Source: Mesotaenium endlicherianum
Lineage: Eukaryota > Streptophyta > Zygnematophyceae > Zygnematales > Mesotaeniaceae
Direction of reading: 5' to 3'
Length of the DNA stretch: 31,737 nucleotides
Assembly (NCBI GenBank): GCA_009602735.1
Contig: WELA01004943.1
Span: forward strand, 436,088 to 467,824
The stretch's first letter is position 1. Each line of letters starts with the position of its first letter. The position numbers were made by a program, and so were the translations under genes. The notes beneath the pieces are model-generated. The model did no database searches. It had not been told where the DNA came from and worked only from the letters and a program-made list of their open reading frames with translations. Of this stretch, positions 10,070-20,423 are shown piece by piece.

Positions 10070-10787
10070 GTGAAGCACTTGAGAAGGGGGCTGCCTTCTT
10101 GACTCTCAATGTCTTTCTTGATGTCTTTTGGCGTGATCAAGGCCAAAAGAAGCTTGTGTCCCTTCCTCACAAGTCTCTTGAATTGGAGGGCGGAGAATAG
10201 TATCTCGTTTGCCGGCTTCTTGATGTCTTGGATATGGATATTCTGAATTGCGCGCAAAATACAGATTCTTGAAGTAATGTCATTCTTGATCTTGATAGTA
10301 CCGTTCCTCCAATCAACTTGGGGGTTGTGCTTGGTCAACCAAGGCGTCCCTAGGATGACGTCGTATTTGCCCAATTGCATGGGGAGAACACTACTTTATC
10401 CTTAAAGGACTTGATAGAGAGTGCCAAGGGGTACGTCTTCTTGGAAGGGGTAGTATAGGAAAATCCATTGGGCATCATAATCTCCTCATCGTGGTCAAGA
10501 GTTCGCATAGTAATACCGTGCTTGGTGGCAAAATCTGCAGCAATGAAGTTGCCTTGAGCTCCGCTATCCACCAAGATGTGGACCTTCTCTCCTCCAAGGT
10601 AACCTCTAAAACTCATTGGGGCTGGAACGTTGTCTTCAACGGGGGTCTCCACTTCACTTGGCTTGTTGTCTTCTCGTGAAGTGGGTCTTGGGATGGTAGG
10701 CTCTTGGCCTACCGGCGCTGTCCGTTTTTTGACGATTTTTTGAAGCATGAGAGTGCACGATGGCCCTTTTCCTTGCAATAAAAGCAT
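10070..10787 (-). pseudogene. Element B protease region, frameshifted and cut at 10070
   Basis: An upstream frame (10350-10787) holds the aspartic protease active site ILVDSGAQGNF, with the normal D-S-G. A second frame (down to 10070) continues the domain with MQLGKYDVILGTPWLTKHNP. The two overlap around 10350-10387, so a one-base indel separates them. The frame then ends KCFT exactly where the A LTR begins. Across the inversion the next residues are [10 protein letters not shown] at 18621 onward, in frame if one gtgaa/ttcac copy is discounted. The stretch normally found between protease and this RT motif is missing, so element B was already deleted there. Confidence 0.8.
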
Positions 10788-12036
10788 AGTCCAGCCGTCA
10801 TGAGAGCTTCTTTTTCAGCCCGGGAGAGTCTTGCTTTCACTCCTTGCTGGTTTCTTGCATCATAAGTGTCATTGGAGGGTCTTCCACTCTTCCGAGCAGC
10901 CGCGGGGTCCCTTTTAATAACTCCGATTTCCATGGGTGTGGGTCCAGATTCGGATGTGGAAGGGGCTGCGTACACCCGCGTCGTCGGTACCCGTGAAGAT
11001 GAAGGCACGGAGTGCTTGAAATCCAAGGTATCCACCTTTTGGGCCACTTCAATGATCTTTGAGAAGTCCGTCAAGTCGCGTAACTCCACTTCCTTTGCCA
11101 CCTTGGGTTTGAGGCCAAAGATGTAACGGTCAATCTTCTCCTCGAGAGACATGTTGGGGATCTCAAGAGTGAGGGCGTGAAATCTGGATGTATACTCTTG
11201 AACGGACGTCGTTTGCTTGAGATGGTGGAGCTTTCCTCGGGCAATCTTCTCCGCATTGATGGGCATGAATTGCTTCTTGAGGGCCTCACGAAAATCTGCC
11301 CATCTTGCATATGATGGTGGGGGCTCTTGGCCGAGCATGGGGTGCGCCATAGCTTGATATATAGCCGCTTGATAGTTACGCCACCATGATGTTGCTGCTC
11401 CTCTAAGTAAGGTAACGGCAAAGGGAACGTAGTCCTTCTCGGGTACTTCAAGGAACGCGAGGTACGTCTCCACTTGGTAGAGCCATAAATTCAGGTTGGC
11501 ACCTATTCCGGGGTTGAAAGTGTCGGGTTTGCCGGGCTTGATGAGTTTCCTTGCTCTCGTTGGCTCTTGTGGAGGCGCTTGAGCCGGGGCTGGATTTTGA
11601 GCATTGCTTGCAATAGGGGCAACCATGGCAGCCATAGCTTCTCTTGACGCTTGCACGGTTGCTTCATAGGTGGCCAAGCCCACTTGATTGTGGACGGTCA
11701 TTAGGAAGGCTGCCCACTCATTTGCGGGAACTCCTTGTGGTGGGGTCAACTTTGCTATAGCGNCTCATTTGCGGGAACTCCTTGTGGTGGGGTCAATTTT
11801 GCTATAGCGGTTGCCACGGGATTTGACGGTGCTCCTCCTTGTGGTGCTTCTTGTTGTTGCAGATTTTCTTGGGTAGGCTCTCCCATCGGCGCTGGAGGAG
11901 GGTGTACTCCTCCTTGTGGTGCTTCTTGTTGTTGCGGATTTTCTTGAGTGGGCTCTCCCATTGGCGCTGGAGGAGGATCTCTTGGATAGGAAGGGCTTCC
12001 TTCAAAAGCTTGCTGTTGGTCTTGAGGATTGGCCAT
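10709..12036 (-). CDS. Element B gag polyprotein (frame broken by an assembly N)
   Basis: It begins MANPQDQQQAFEG, followed by two near-identical Pro/Gln-rich repeats built on PPPAPMGEPTQEN and QQQEAPQGG (about 11835-11965). A retrotransposon Gag capsid domain follows (LNLWLYQVETYLAFLEVPEK, then SWWRNYQ), then a zinc knuckle CFYCKEKGHRALSC, and the stop is at 10709. A single N at 11763 sits between two copies of a stretch of about 44 bp (from atttgcggg to ctatagcg), so the break in the frame looks like two overlapping contig ends left unmerged, not a mutation. Gag binds RNA and forms the particle. It lies just after the PBS. Confidence 0.85.
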
Positions 12037-12060
12037 CTTCTTGTGCTACCAAAGTGCCTA

Positions 12061-12072
12061 GCTTTGATACCA
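12061..12072 (-). other. Primer-binding site of element B (tRNA-iMet-like)
   Basis: On the minus strand TGGTATCAAAGC starts one base after the 5' LTR end, matching the 3' end of initiator tRNA-Met except for one position. Confidence 0.82.
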
Positions 12073-12073
12073 C

Positions 12074-12571
12074 TGTAGTGAAACAGATAGATAAAGTACT
12101 TAGTAAAATATAATACTTTATCTATTCAAGACAAGAATCTTTGAACACAAGTGGTAGCTTCTTGAAAGAGATGGCTTCTTGATAGTTAATATGTTTCTGG
12201 AATTTGGCATGTACAAGAGTGATTCTGGAATGTCTTTCTATGTTCTAGCTCTTGTTTATATACTTGCTACATGAGTAATTTCTAGGAAGGTGCATGTTGA
12301 TGTGTTGGCACCCAACACATCCCAAAACTTGCCACCTTTTTCTAGAATAATGTACACATGTCCTTTTACCTAAAAATGACACATTTGACTTTTGCCACAT
12401 GGAGTTCTTCTAGCTCCTTCTTCTAACTTTGAAAATGCCTTAGAAGGTTCAAAGGACATGAACCAAGTCACTAGAGTATCTATCCACACTTGACTCCACA
12501 CAATACTACTCCAAATATATTCAAAAGCATTAAGATATATGCCAACTAATATTATAACTCAAATCACTACA
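12074..12571 (-). repeat. Element B 5' LTR (498 bp)
   Basis: Ends are tgtagtga and tcactaca, flanked by gcact (12572-12576). Its partner 3' LTR is at 20424-20927 in opposite orientation, which cannot be a primary structure of a retrotransposon and requires a rearrangement. Confidence 0.93.
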
Positions 12572-12576
12572 GCACT

Positions 12577-13865
12577 CGTCTCTTTACCCATTGCCACATA
12601 ATCATAGGGCTGTAAGCACGCAAGAAAGCTAGCTAAACTCTCTCTTACCTGAAATATTTTTAATGCGCTGGTGCGTCGATGACAGGATGCAGGGCGCTTT
12701 TGCGGAACGGTACATATGGATACTGTGTTACTCCTCCCTCGCTATTTGGGAGCTGCCAATACAATAGTTGCTACTGCATTCAGCAGGCTATAGTGTATGT
12801 TACAAGTTATGTTCGCGGCTGGTGATGATGTGAGGTTTCGGCACCCAAAGGTCAAATTTCAAGAGTAAGATGCACTATGTTAAAATATTTTTTGTGAGGT
12901 CTGACCAAACCCGAAAATTACGCAGAGACAAAACGCGACACTATGTGGAGAGGATTGTGTTATTTCCCTCAATCAATTTTGTGCCTGTGCACTGTAAACT
13001 CTTTTTTGTTTAGCTGTTTGAAACTTGGTCGTCTATTTTGTCTTCGTCGCTTCGATCTTGTAATTTCAATTTCGCTTTTTGCGTTGATTAATCGAGTGCC
13101 TGTGGCCACTGTAAAATGGCCCTTAGAAACCTCCATGAGAATGTAACACTCATGCCCAGCTGCGCCTGCTTGCGCCTGCCCGTCCAGGAGCCGTTGACTA
13201 ATCAACGATCAATTTAAGCCCTACTTTTCTTTTTTCAAGAATGTCGGCAAGCCGTACCGATATGCAAAACAGCCAATTGGCAACTACTTTAGTTTGCTAG
13301 TATGTAAGAAAAACATTTAGTGCGCATGCTTTCCACCGTCCTATGCGTGTCTATCCTGCAGGCTTAATATATTCATGCGTTCCTTTTAGTTTTCTGAAGG
13401 GCCGGATAAAGGAACAAAGAGGTCCAATGCAGGGCCGATGAGTATGAGCACGGCAAGAGGGTGGACGGGTAAGCACGTCCATAGACAAACAAAGTCCAGC
13501 TTGGACACGCACCTAGCTGACACTTGGTCTGTAAGTGCGACTATAATACGCCCATGTATCAAATGTAGATGCCGTACTGACACGTTGCAGCAGCATAAGA
13601 ACGCGATAAATGTCCACCTCAGAGGAGATCAGCCTAGCTACGAAAGGAGAGTAGGGGGAGCTCCTGAGAAGACTTGCCATGGTTGACGCCTCAGGTGACC
13701 CACTTCGACCCAAGCCTTGGCCACGCATTAAAGGCGCAGTAGGCTCTCCTGCTCCTTCTAGTTAGCAGAACTAGCCCTCAGACGGCACGGCTCAGCTTCC
13801 CCTACTTGCTTGTAAAGAACATCATATGGAAGGTTTAGTTGGCAAAGGTTGCACGCCTACCTGAA
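12577..13865. other. Non-coding host sequence next to the element B insertion
   Basis: I see no convincing gene. Open frames (12943-13146, 13386-13728) lack domains. A short palindromic block ggccactgtaaaatggccc (13103-13121) has a relative at 21329-21347, both preceded by a loosely similar stretch. The segment lies inside the proposed inversion. Confidence 0.5.
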
Positions 13866-13872
13866 GGCTTCG

Positions 13873-14640
13873 AATTCCGAGAGCCTCCCTCACCTCGAGC
13901 ACCTGTTGCTTGACTTCGGAAATTTGTGCATTCGTACAACGTCGTCAGGGGTTGCACTTTCTCCTCGGCTGGCTGCTGCATTCCCCTGAGTAGGGCCCTG
14001 GAGCGTCTTGCTCTACAGCCAAAAATTTTTGGACTGGTGCTGCTCTAAAACGAGGCTCTTTCGCAGGAGCTGCCGCCATGGCTACCGAAGCTGCGGCAGC
14101 TCTTCCGCCTGCTCATTACTACGTTCGGCAGCCGGCCTCGTTGAAGACTCGCCCCTTCCAACTGGCTCCTTTGCCACTCGCTCGGTGGCAGCCTTGACCT
14201 CCCTGCAGGAGCTCGTGCTCGACATTGGTGAGAAGGACTCTGAGTTTGGGGCTGATGAGCTGGAAACATTGGCGGATCTGCGCCCGCTGAAGAGGCTGCA
14301 GCTGGAGTTTTTAGTACACAAGGAAGCAAGCCCTCCGATACTGCAGCTGGTTTGCTGGCATGCAACGCTGACGCAGCTGTTGCGCCCCTTCCTCCACCTG
14401 AAGCATGTGGGCCTCCGGCTGGAGGGGCAAGGCTGGCCAAAACTCCAGCTCCAGCCGGACCTTTTTGCGTTCACATTTGGCCTGCGCTTCTTCAAGCTTC
14501 CGTCCTCTCTACTGCAGGCGTGGCCCAGCCTTTGCCTGCCTCGCCCGGCTCTCCTCTCTGATGATAGTGGTGGAGGAGGCGCCCTCTGGAAGTGACAAGA
14601 AGGCCCAGAAGCTGACCTCCTGCTGGCCACGTTAGGGGCC
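13873..14640 (+). pseudogene. Eroded leucine-rich-repeat gene fragment
   Basis: Repeats of plant LRR type appear in one frame: SLPHLEHLLLDFGNL (about 13890), then after a TGA at 13987, SLQELVLDIGEKD (about 14200), LADLRPLKRLQLEFL (about 14260) and FLHLKHVGLRLEGQG (about 14390). Between them another frame offers LPPWLPKLRQLFRLLI near 14080, so frameshifts are likely. The 195-codon open part (14008-14595) has no plausible N terminus. It could be two exons of an F-box or RNI-type LRR protein; scattered stops and frame changes make a decayed copy more likely. The GC content is higher than in the surrounding sequence. Confidence 0.5.
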
Positions 14641-17088
14641 TGTCGGCTCTGCGCTTGCTGGAGGTCGGCCGCTGCGAGCTATCCGCAGCCTCTTCAACCG
14701 CGGCAACACGACACCTGTCACCCGCACTGCCAATACAGCAGCAAGTGGCAGAGGAAGGTCCCCGTCGTTCCGATCAAAATGCACGCCACGTACGTGCCTG
14801 CGGGGTGCCGACGTCTGACCCCCTGCAGAGCCCGCCAGCTGTTCCAAGGCGTCAGGTGCCAAAGCAGCCGACCAGCAGGGGGAAGCAGGAAACGCAAACA
14901 TGCAGCAACGTTTGCAGCAACTGACTGACTGCGGAGTGCCAGCTGGCCTGCAGTCAGTCTTTGGAGAGGAGGGTTGGGAGTAGCAGGGGGGATGGGGTAT
15001 TGGAGTTAGGGGCACCTTGCTTCCCGCGGGCTTTGGGGCGTGAGACGAGGTAGGTCTGGGGGTCTTGGAAGTTCAGCTTTGAGTGCCTCTACTGAAACTT
15101 ATGATGTCCTTGCTATCTTGATTAATTGCCTCGCTTTCTAGGAGGTAATCAGTCCGCTGACTAACCGTTCGAGAGAAGAATGACAAAGTGTGATGGAGGC
15201 AAGATCAGAAAAGATACAGCCAAAGGAGTGCGGGCCCAGGCAGTGGCGTAGGGGATTTGAAAGTCATTACTTGAGAGCTTTATATGCTATAGCATTCCTT
15301 GCCGAAGGCAAAACCATCCTTAGCTAACACTGGGCTTTGTGTTGGCTAGTTCTTGGGAGGTTGTCTATTTGAGGAACTGGCATTCTGCTGGAGCTGCACA
15401 TTGCCTTGTTTGATAGTATTATGTGCAAGGTTGGCTGTAGGAATAGTAGCAACCAATTTTGGCATCGAATAGCTTCAGCTCATCGGAGAATAATTTGTGC
15501 CAGTGTGTTATCTGCGTACGCAGCACGTTGGAGAGTTGGGGCCAGTCAATATTTGTATATATTCAATGAGGGAGTTGATCCTGCCAATGATGTAGGCAGA
15601 ATGGCTTCAGGATCTCGAGGTATGAGGCAATGTTCTGTAGGTTATCATACACCTTGCAAGAAGAGGCTTAATCTTGAAACTGCCCAGGTGTTGCTTTTCC
15701 CTCAGAGGTCCTTGAAAACGTTGTATAACTTCAGACTCACGAGCAAGTGATGAAGGAACAGTTGGATGGAGTATTATTGAACTTGAGAATGCGGAGCAGG
15801 AACATTAATACACGTTCTGATCAATTTGGAATTTTGTTGAAGCTTCGTGGGTGGTATGAAATTGTGTTGTGTATTGTTAACTGGTAAAGAAATCTGATTT
15901 AAGGTTAAGTGTTTTATTGGATTACATATAGAAAACACATATTTGTCATCAGTAGAAGCAGAAGCATACTAAGTAGTGCCTTGTAAATCTCAAATTTATA
16001 GTAATGGCTGCGGGTCACAAGAGGATTTCTAGTAAGACAAATTAAGAAAAGGTCAACGGTTGGTGTTGCATCACATATGTATGAATGTTTTTTAAGTTTT
16101 GTCATGATTATTGTTATAAATAAACTTTGGTATAATATATATGATTACCTGTTTTTGTATGGATGCTTTTTATATTTTTGAGTTTTCTACCAGTGTGATC
16201 ATTCTGATGGAGTGTCCAAATAGTCAATGTGTCTCAATACTATGAACAAAAGTATTCCTACTTTCACGTCAACAATCAACACATATTCTCCCTCCCTCCT
16301 TTCTCCACCACCCCTTCTTCCTCCTCTTCCCACCCTCTCTTAACACCCCCATGACAACCAGGCAGTCATGGCCGCCTATCGCAGGAAGCACCCATGGCTG
16401 CCCACCAGCATGCACTCCCAAGCTTTTGATTCCACGAACCCATCTAACCAGCGAGAACGCCCTCTCCCACACCCCTGTCACGAACTACCTCGCAGCCGGA
16501 GCGAGCCTTTCATTTCGCCGTGTCGCCAACAAAAAGCCCCACAGGTCCACTCTCTAAGCAAACACCAGCGAGAAAGAGCCTCTCGTTATGGTGGAAAGTA
16601 AATGGAAAGTAAATTTTATGGCGGTCGCCAAAGGGCGGGCCATGAGAAATTATCGAGCGCTTTTGCGTCAATCCAAGTGAAACGCATAAACATTCGTTAC
16701 AAGTACAGGAAGTAAGGGCATAAGAACGGGCCAGACCTTACAATGACCCTTAATGAATTTGCCCTCACAGTAACGTGAGGGGTGCCTTATTGACGCCACA
16801 AACTGGGCCGTGAATAGATTGAACAAGCATGTCACATTTATGGTAAAAGAGTACTGGATGAACACAGAGATATATTAATGGCTTCAGAAACCACCGTAGT
16901 AGTTTCTACCTTATTCTGGCTACAGAAACTACCAAAGAGCTTCTACCTTATTTACCAAAAACTAAATAGATATGAAATGCTTTCTATAAACTACACTGAT
17001 GGTACACCTATGGTACAATGGATGTGTACCTCTGTTAACTACCCGCAGCTTACTAGGAAGTCATTTGGCTAGTAGTTGATAAAGTTGC
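14641..17088. other. Gene-poor stretch downstream of ELIP copy 1 (inverted)
   Basis: AT-rich to mixed sequence. The longest open frame (15406-15750, 114 codons) shows no motif. A pyrimidine-rich tract lies at 16285-16340. In the pre-inversion order this would be the 3' flank of ELIP copy 1. I see no RNA gene or LTR here. Confidence 0.5.
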
Positions 17089-17876
17089 TTATAAGAAGGG
17101 GCGGCCTGCAAACAACTCGAAGGCGAGGAGACCAGCAAACCCAATCATGGCAATACGGCCATTCCACCTCTCAGCCTGGGCTGTAAATGGGCCATTCGTG
17201 CAATGCACATCACCAGGCAACATTTGTCAATAATCTATACCCCCTTCTTCCATGAGATCTACAATCAGTTTCCTTTTTACTCCAAAATCCTTTGATCCAT
17301 GTATTTAAGCATGAAAATGAAAATGCTTAGTGCAGTACAAAAAGTACATCTCAAGCTTAAGACATTGCATTAGTATAATGCACAACAAAATATAAGAACA
17401 AAAGTGTGAGCCTTACTTTCGGCTGTCGGGGCTCTCTTCCTGGAAGATGGGGATGAGGGAGGCAATGATGGTGATGTTGGTGGCAATGGCCAGCCAGTAG
17501 AAACCGTTGCTGTTGGATGCCGTCACCTGGTCCACAATCCTCAGGCCAGAGACCTTCTCGGCAACAAGGGCCCATGCGCACCCGAGCATAGCCTGCAACA
17601 CACATCACGGAGAAAGTTTCTTCTACAATCAATTTCCTGCAAGAGCCTCTTCTTTGAGACACACTGCTACAGGAGAAAAAAAGCAGAACACTCTCAAATT
17701 CTAAAATAACCAGACTACAACAAACTTTATAGGAAATGCCACCCAGTCATAATCATACAAATATAATATTCCTTTTTAATTTAGGAATACCTAACCAAGA
17801 AACTTCATCATTGAACTTTCAAGTCAGTGACGTGCCATACATGGGTTTGCCACACAATCATGAGTACATCACAAAG
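17089..17876 (-). pseudogene. ELIP copy 1, 3' half (exons 4-5), inverted and displaced
   Basis: Minus-strand exon 4 (17417-17592) follows a good ttgcag acceptor and reads AMLGCAWALVAEKVSG (helix 1), then GFYWLAIATNITIIASLIPI (helix 2), ending DSR plus AA before gtaagg. Exon 5 (17089-17197) encodes NGPFTAQAERWNGRIAMIGF (helix 3, the second ELIP chlorophyll-binding motif) and ends before TAA. Its acceptor is gcac where copy 2 has gcag, so this splice site is lost. The sequence from 17593 to 17876 is the rest of intron 3 and ends in caaag, the reverse complement of the ctttg that precedes element A at 4089. This is therefore the missing half of the gene at 2386-4088. Confidence 0.87.
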
Positions 17877-18620
17877 TGTAAGGTCATAGGTTTATAAAGT
17901 GCATTTCTGAGTTTCATGAAAGTATGTTTTGATTGTACAGTAGTGTAGAGTGCATTTTTGTGGTCATTTTGATATAAAGTTCATTGAATTTGGTCAAGTA
18001 TTGAGAGAGTTATGGATTTTCGAAGTTTAATTAGTTTTGTGGTCGGTTGACGACTTTCCTTAATTCGCGGTGAGCGCGACCGTCGGAATGACCGACAGCG
18101 TCGAGCGATCTGGCCCGTTAGAATGAACTCGAACCTTCACGTAAGTTCGGCTGACGCGGAGTGCCGACTAGGTCGATTTACCTAGAAGTTTCGGTTTAGC
18201 CTAGCGCGTCTAAGATAGAATATTCTAGTAATGTCGATGCATGTATGTGGACGTCAATTCGGCCCGACACGTCAGATTAGACTGATCTGGCTTACTCACG
18301 AATATTCTGGAAGGGACGATTTGACGAACACTTAGGAAAATCCGTAGCTTCCTCCTAGGGAGGAGCATTTAGGCAGAAAATTATAAATAGGCATAACTTC
18401 TTTGTTTCTTATCAATTTTCACTTCTGTAAATTTCTACGGGTTTGTAATAACAAGGCCTTTCATCCTACATCATTTGTGAGCAGTTTCTTGCTACTCAAA
18501 ATGTTGAGTATTTTTCCTAAGCTTTGTTAGTGGTATGCCGCTGCACTCTCTAGTATGATGGCAACTAGTTCCTTTCCTCGTGAGTCACTACGCTTCCACT
18601 AGGGCACTTTGCCCCTTTCA
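17877..18620 (+). mobile_element. Lone LTR of family A, second inversion breakpoint
   Basis: A 744-bp LTR in the opposite orientation to element A, starting TGTAAGGTCATAG and ending GCCCCTTTCA. Flanks are caaag (left) and ttcac (right), which do not match each other but are reverse complements of the flanks of element A. It separates ELIP intron sequence from element B reverse transcriptase. It carries GAAtaTTCtgGAA (18300-18312) and a TTATAAATAG TATA box (18381-18390). Confidence 0.95.
18300..18390 (+). promoter_or_regulatory. Family A LTR promoter: three-unit heat-shock element plus TATA box
   Basis: GAAtaTTCtgGAA (18300-18312) is a perfect array of three alternating GAA/TTC units, the binding site of heat-shock factors. 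A TATA box TTATAAATAG follows at 18381-18390. The same array is kept at 4397-4409 and 9634-9646. A further GAATATTC lies nearby in each LTR. Heat inducibility is inferred by analogy with HSE-bearing plant retrotransposons such as ONSEN. Confidence 0.6.
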
Positions 18621-19500
18621 TTCACGAAGGTGGACTTGAGAAGCGGTTACCACCAGATTCGCATCGCTGAACCTGACATAGAGAAAATGGCGTTCAGGAC
18701 AAGATATGGAAATTTTGAGTTCATGGTCCTGCCGTTTGGACTCACCAACGCGCCAGCAACTTTCATGACTATGATGAAGACCATATTTCAGCCCATGTTG
18801 GACAGATTTGTGGTGGTATTCATCGATGACATCCTTATCTACAGCAAGACCCTTGAAGAGCATGCGAGACACTTGAAAGAAGCCCTCAAAGTATTGAAGC
18901 AAAACAAACTATTTGCAAAGGAGTCAAAGTGCGAGTTTGCCAAACAAGATGTGGAGTTCCTAGGTCTCCACGTGACTGCCGATGGCATCAAGATGGACTC
19001 CAAGAAGACCACGGTGGTGGACGAGTGGCCAACCCCCACGACCAAGAAAGAACTCAAATCATTCTTGGGATTTGCCTATTGGTACAGGAGATTCATCCAG
19101 AGCTTCTCGCACATAGCAGCCCCTCTCACGGATCTACTGAAGAAAGGCAAGCCATATGTTTGGATCGAGAAAGAGAAGAAAGCATTCCAACAACTGAAAC
19201 AAAGATTGACGACATCCCCGGTGCTCACACTCCCAAGTCCAAACCCAGATTGGCCCTTTCACTACATCACCATTCCACGTCTCTCTCTTCAAGCCATATG
19301 TGCAACCCGACAACAAGTTCCCAGGACGTGTGACAACCCCACCAGCCCCAACAATAGTGGATGATCATCTGGAGTACGAAGTGGAAGACATAATGGCTAT
19401 GAGAAATTTCAGGAGACAGCAGCATTACTTGATCAGGATATCCAGATTCGGAGAGTAGTTGGGTGGCGGCGCACTACCTTGACAAAGTTCAGAGAAAGTT
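18621..19500 (+). pseudogene. Element B pol remnant: RT, start of RNase H, chromodomain tail
   Basis: RT is clear: [28 protein letters not shown], and the catalytic [10 protein letters not shown], then FLGFAYWYRRFI. RNase H begins (PDWPFHYITI, about 19240-19275), then the sequence jumps within a few bases to the integrase C-terminal SLFKPYVQPDNKFPG and a damaged chromodomain start (LEYEVEDIMAMRNF, about 19368-19410), in a shifted frame with stops. Everything between, including the integrase catalytic core, is deleted. The element cannot move by itself. Confidence 0.85.
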
Positions 19501-20273
19501 GAAGCGCTTCCATGCCGCCAACCCCCATCTTGGACCAGCCCCAAGCCTCTCTACTAGAAGCCAAAGACTTTAGGACGGCGGCCTGCCACCATCAAGAAGC
19601 AGCAGAAGACCCCTTGGAGGCAGCTTGCAAGAACAAGAAAGAGGAAAAATTGACATTAGACACTCGTCTCTTCTCGCAGTTTTTGGACAGAAAACTAAAA
19701 CTGCTACTGCTGATAGGTCTCTGCATAAGAAATTCAGAAAATTTACCTTGCTATAGTCCATAAGTAGCCGGTCATTTAGAGTCCAAGCTTGCTCAATTTG
19801 GGGCACTGGTGAGAGAGATATGATGCTCTAAGTAGAAGGGGGTCAGGTTGCTGGCATTATTAGGGCAGAACATGCCTTCTGACATTGTGCCCTCCCATGA
19901 ACTTGGAATGCACTGAAACTCAAGACTCTGGCTGAACATCTTACAGCGCCCAGTTTGAGACTTACTTTGCAGAATTTTGAAGAAGTATAGAAGGACTTAT
20001 GATTTTCAGAAGTTTCTGCACGGAATTGGAGAAGTGCCTACTCTCACCGCTCTCAACAACACTCCACGATTTAGAATGCTCTCAAATGTGGTGACTCGGT
20101 AGAGTTCTCCAACGCAGTCTGTCTGGCACTTGAATTTTCAGATTTGGACCAGTTCTTTGGACGCTATGAATTTTTGAATTTGTAGCAGATTTTGGGCCAA
20201 CTTGTACAACTTCTATATTTCTCAAGGAGTAGGCTAGCCAATAAGGTCACACCACCCACGACCTTGCCTAGTC

Positions 20274-20402
20274 TACCTTACATGTGTAGCACCTGACTTG
20301 GCGCCTTTGACTAATCCTCTTCACATGTGTGGCATCTGACTTGAAGCTGTTGACTAGTCTGCTCCACATGTGTAAGACCTGACTTGACGCGCCGAGACGT
20401 CG
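20274..20402 (+). repeat. 43-bp tandem repeat, three degenerate copies, before the element B PPT
   Basis: Each unit contains cacatgtgt-like sequence followed by cctgacttg and gactagtc-like sequence. The acatgtgt core recurs at 20280, 20323 and 20366, exactly 43 bp apart. It lies in the untranslated part of element B between the pol remnant and the PPT. Confidence 0.75.
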
Positions 20403-20410
20403 CTTTTTCT

Positions 20411-20423
20411 GTTGGGGGGGTGA
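20411..20423 (+). other. Polypurine tract of element B
   Basis: gttgggggggtga stands directly before the 3' LTR start TGTAGTGA at 20424. Confidence 0.85.

Larger units (their letters stand above)
10070..12571 (-). mobile_element. Ty3/gypsy element B, 5' half (LTR, PBS, gag, protease)
   Basis: Minus-strand order: 5' LTR 12074-12571, PBS 12061-12072, gag 10709-12036, protease 10070-10787. At 10070 the element stops abruptly at the LTR of element A. Its continuation (RT to 3' LTR) is on the plus strand at 18621-20927. Its target duplication is gcact at 12572-12576, matching agtgc at 20928-20932. Confidence 0.9.

Noticed and set aside
15406..15750. 114-codon frame as a gene
   Set aside because: No motif, no compositional support and no splice or promoter context; length is compatible with chance.
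20274..20402. CRISPR-like array
   Set aside because: The repeats are degenerate, contiguous and without unique spacers, inside a retrotransposon of a eukaryote.
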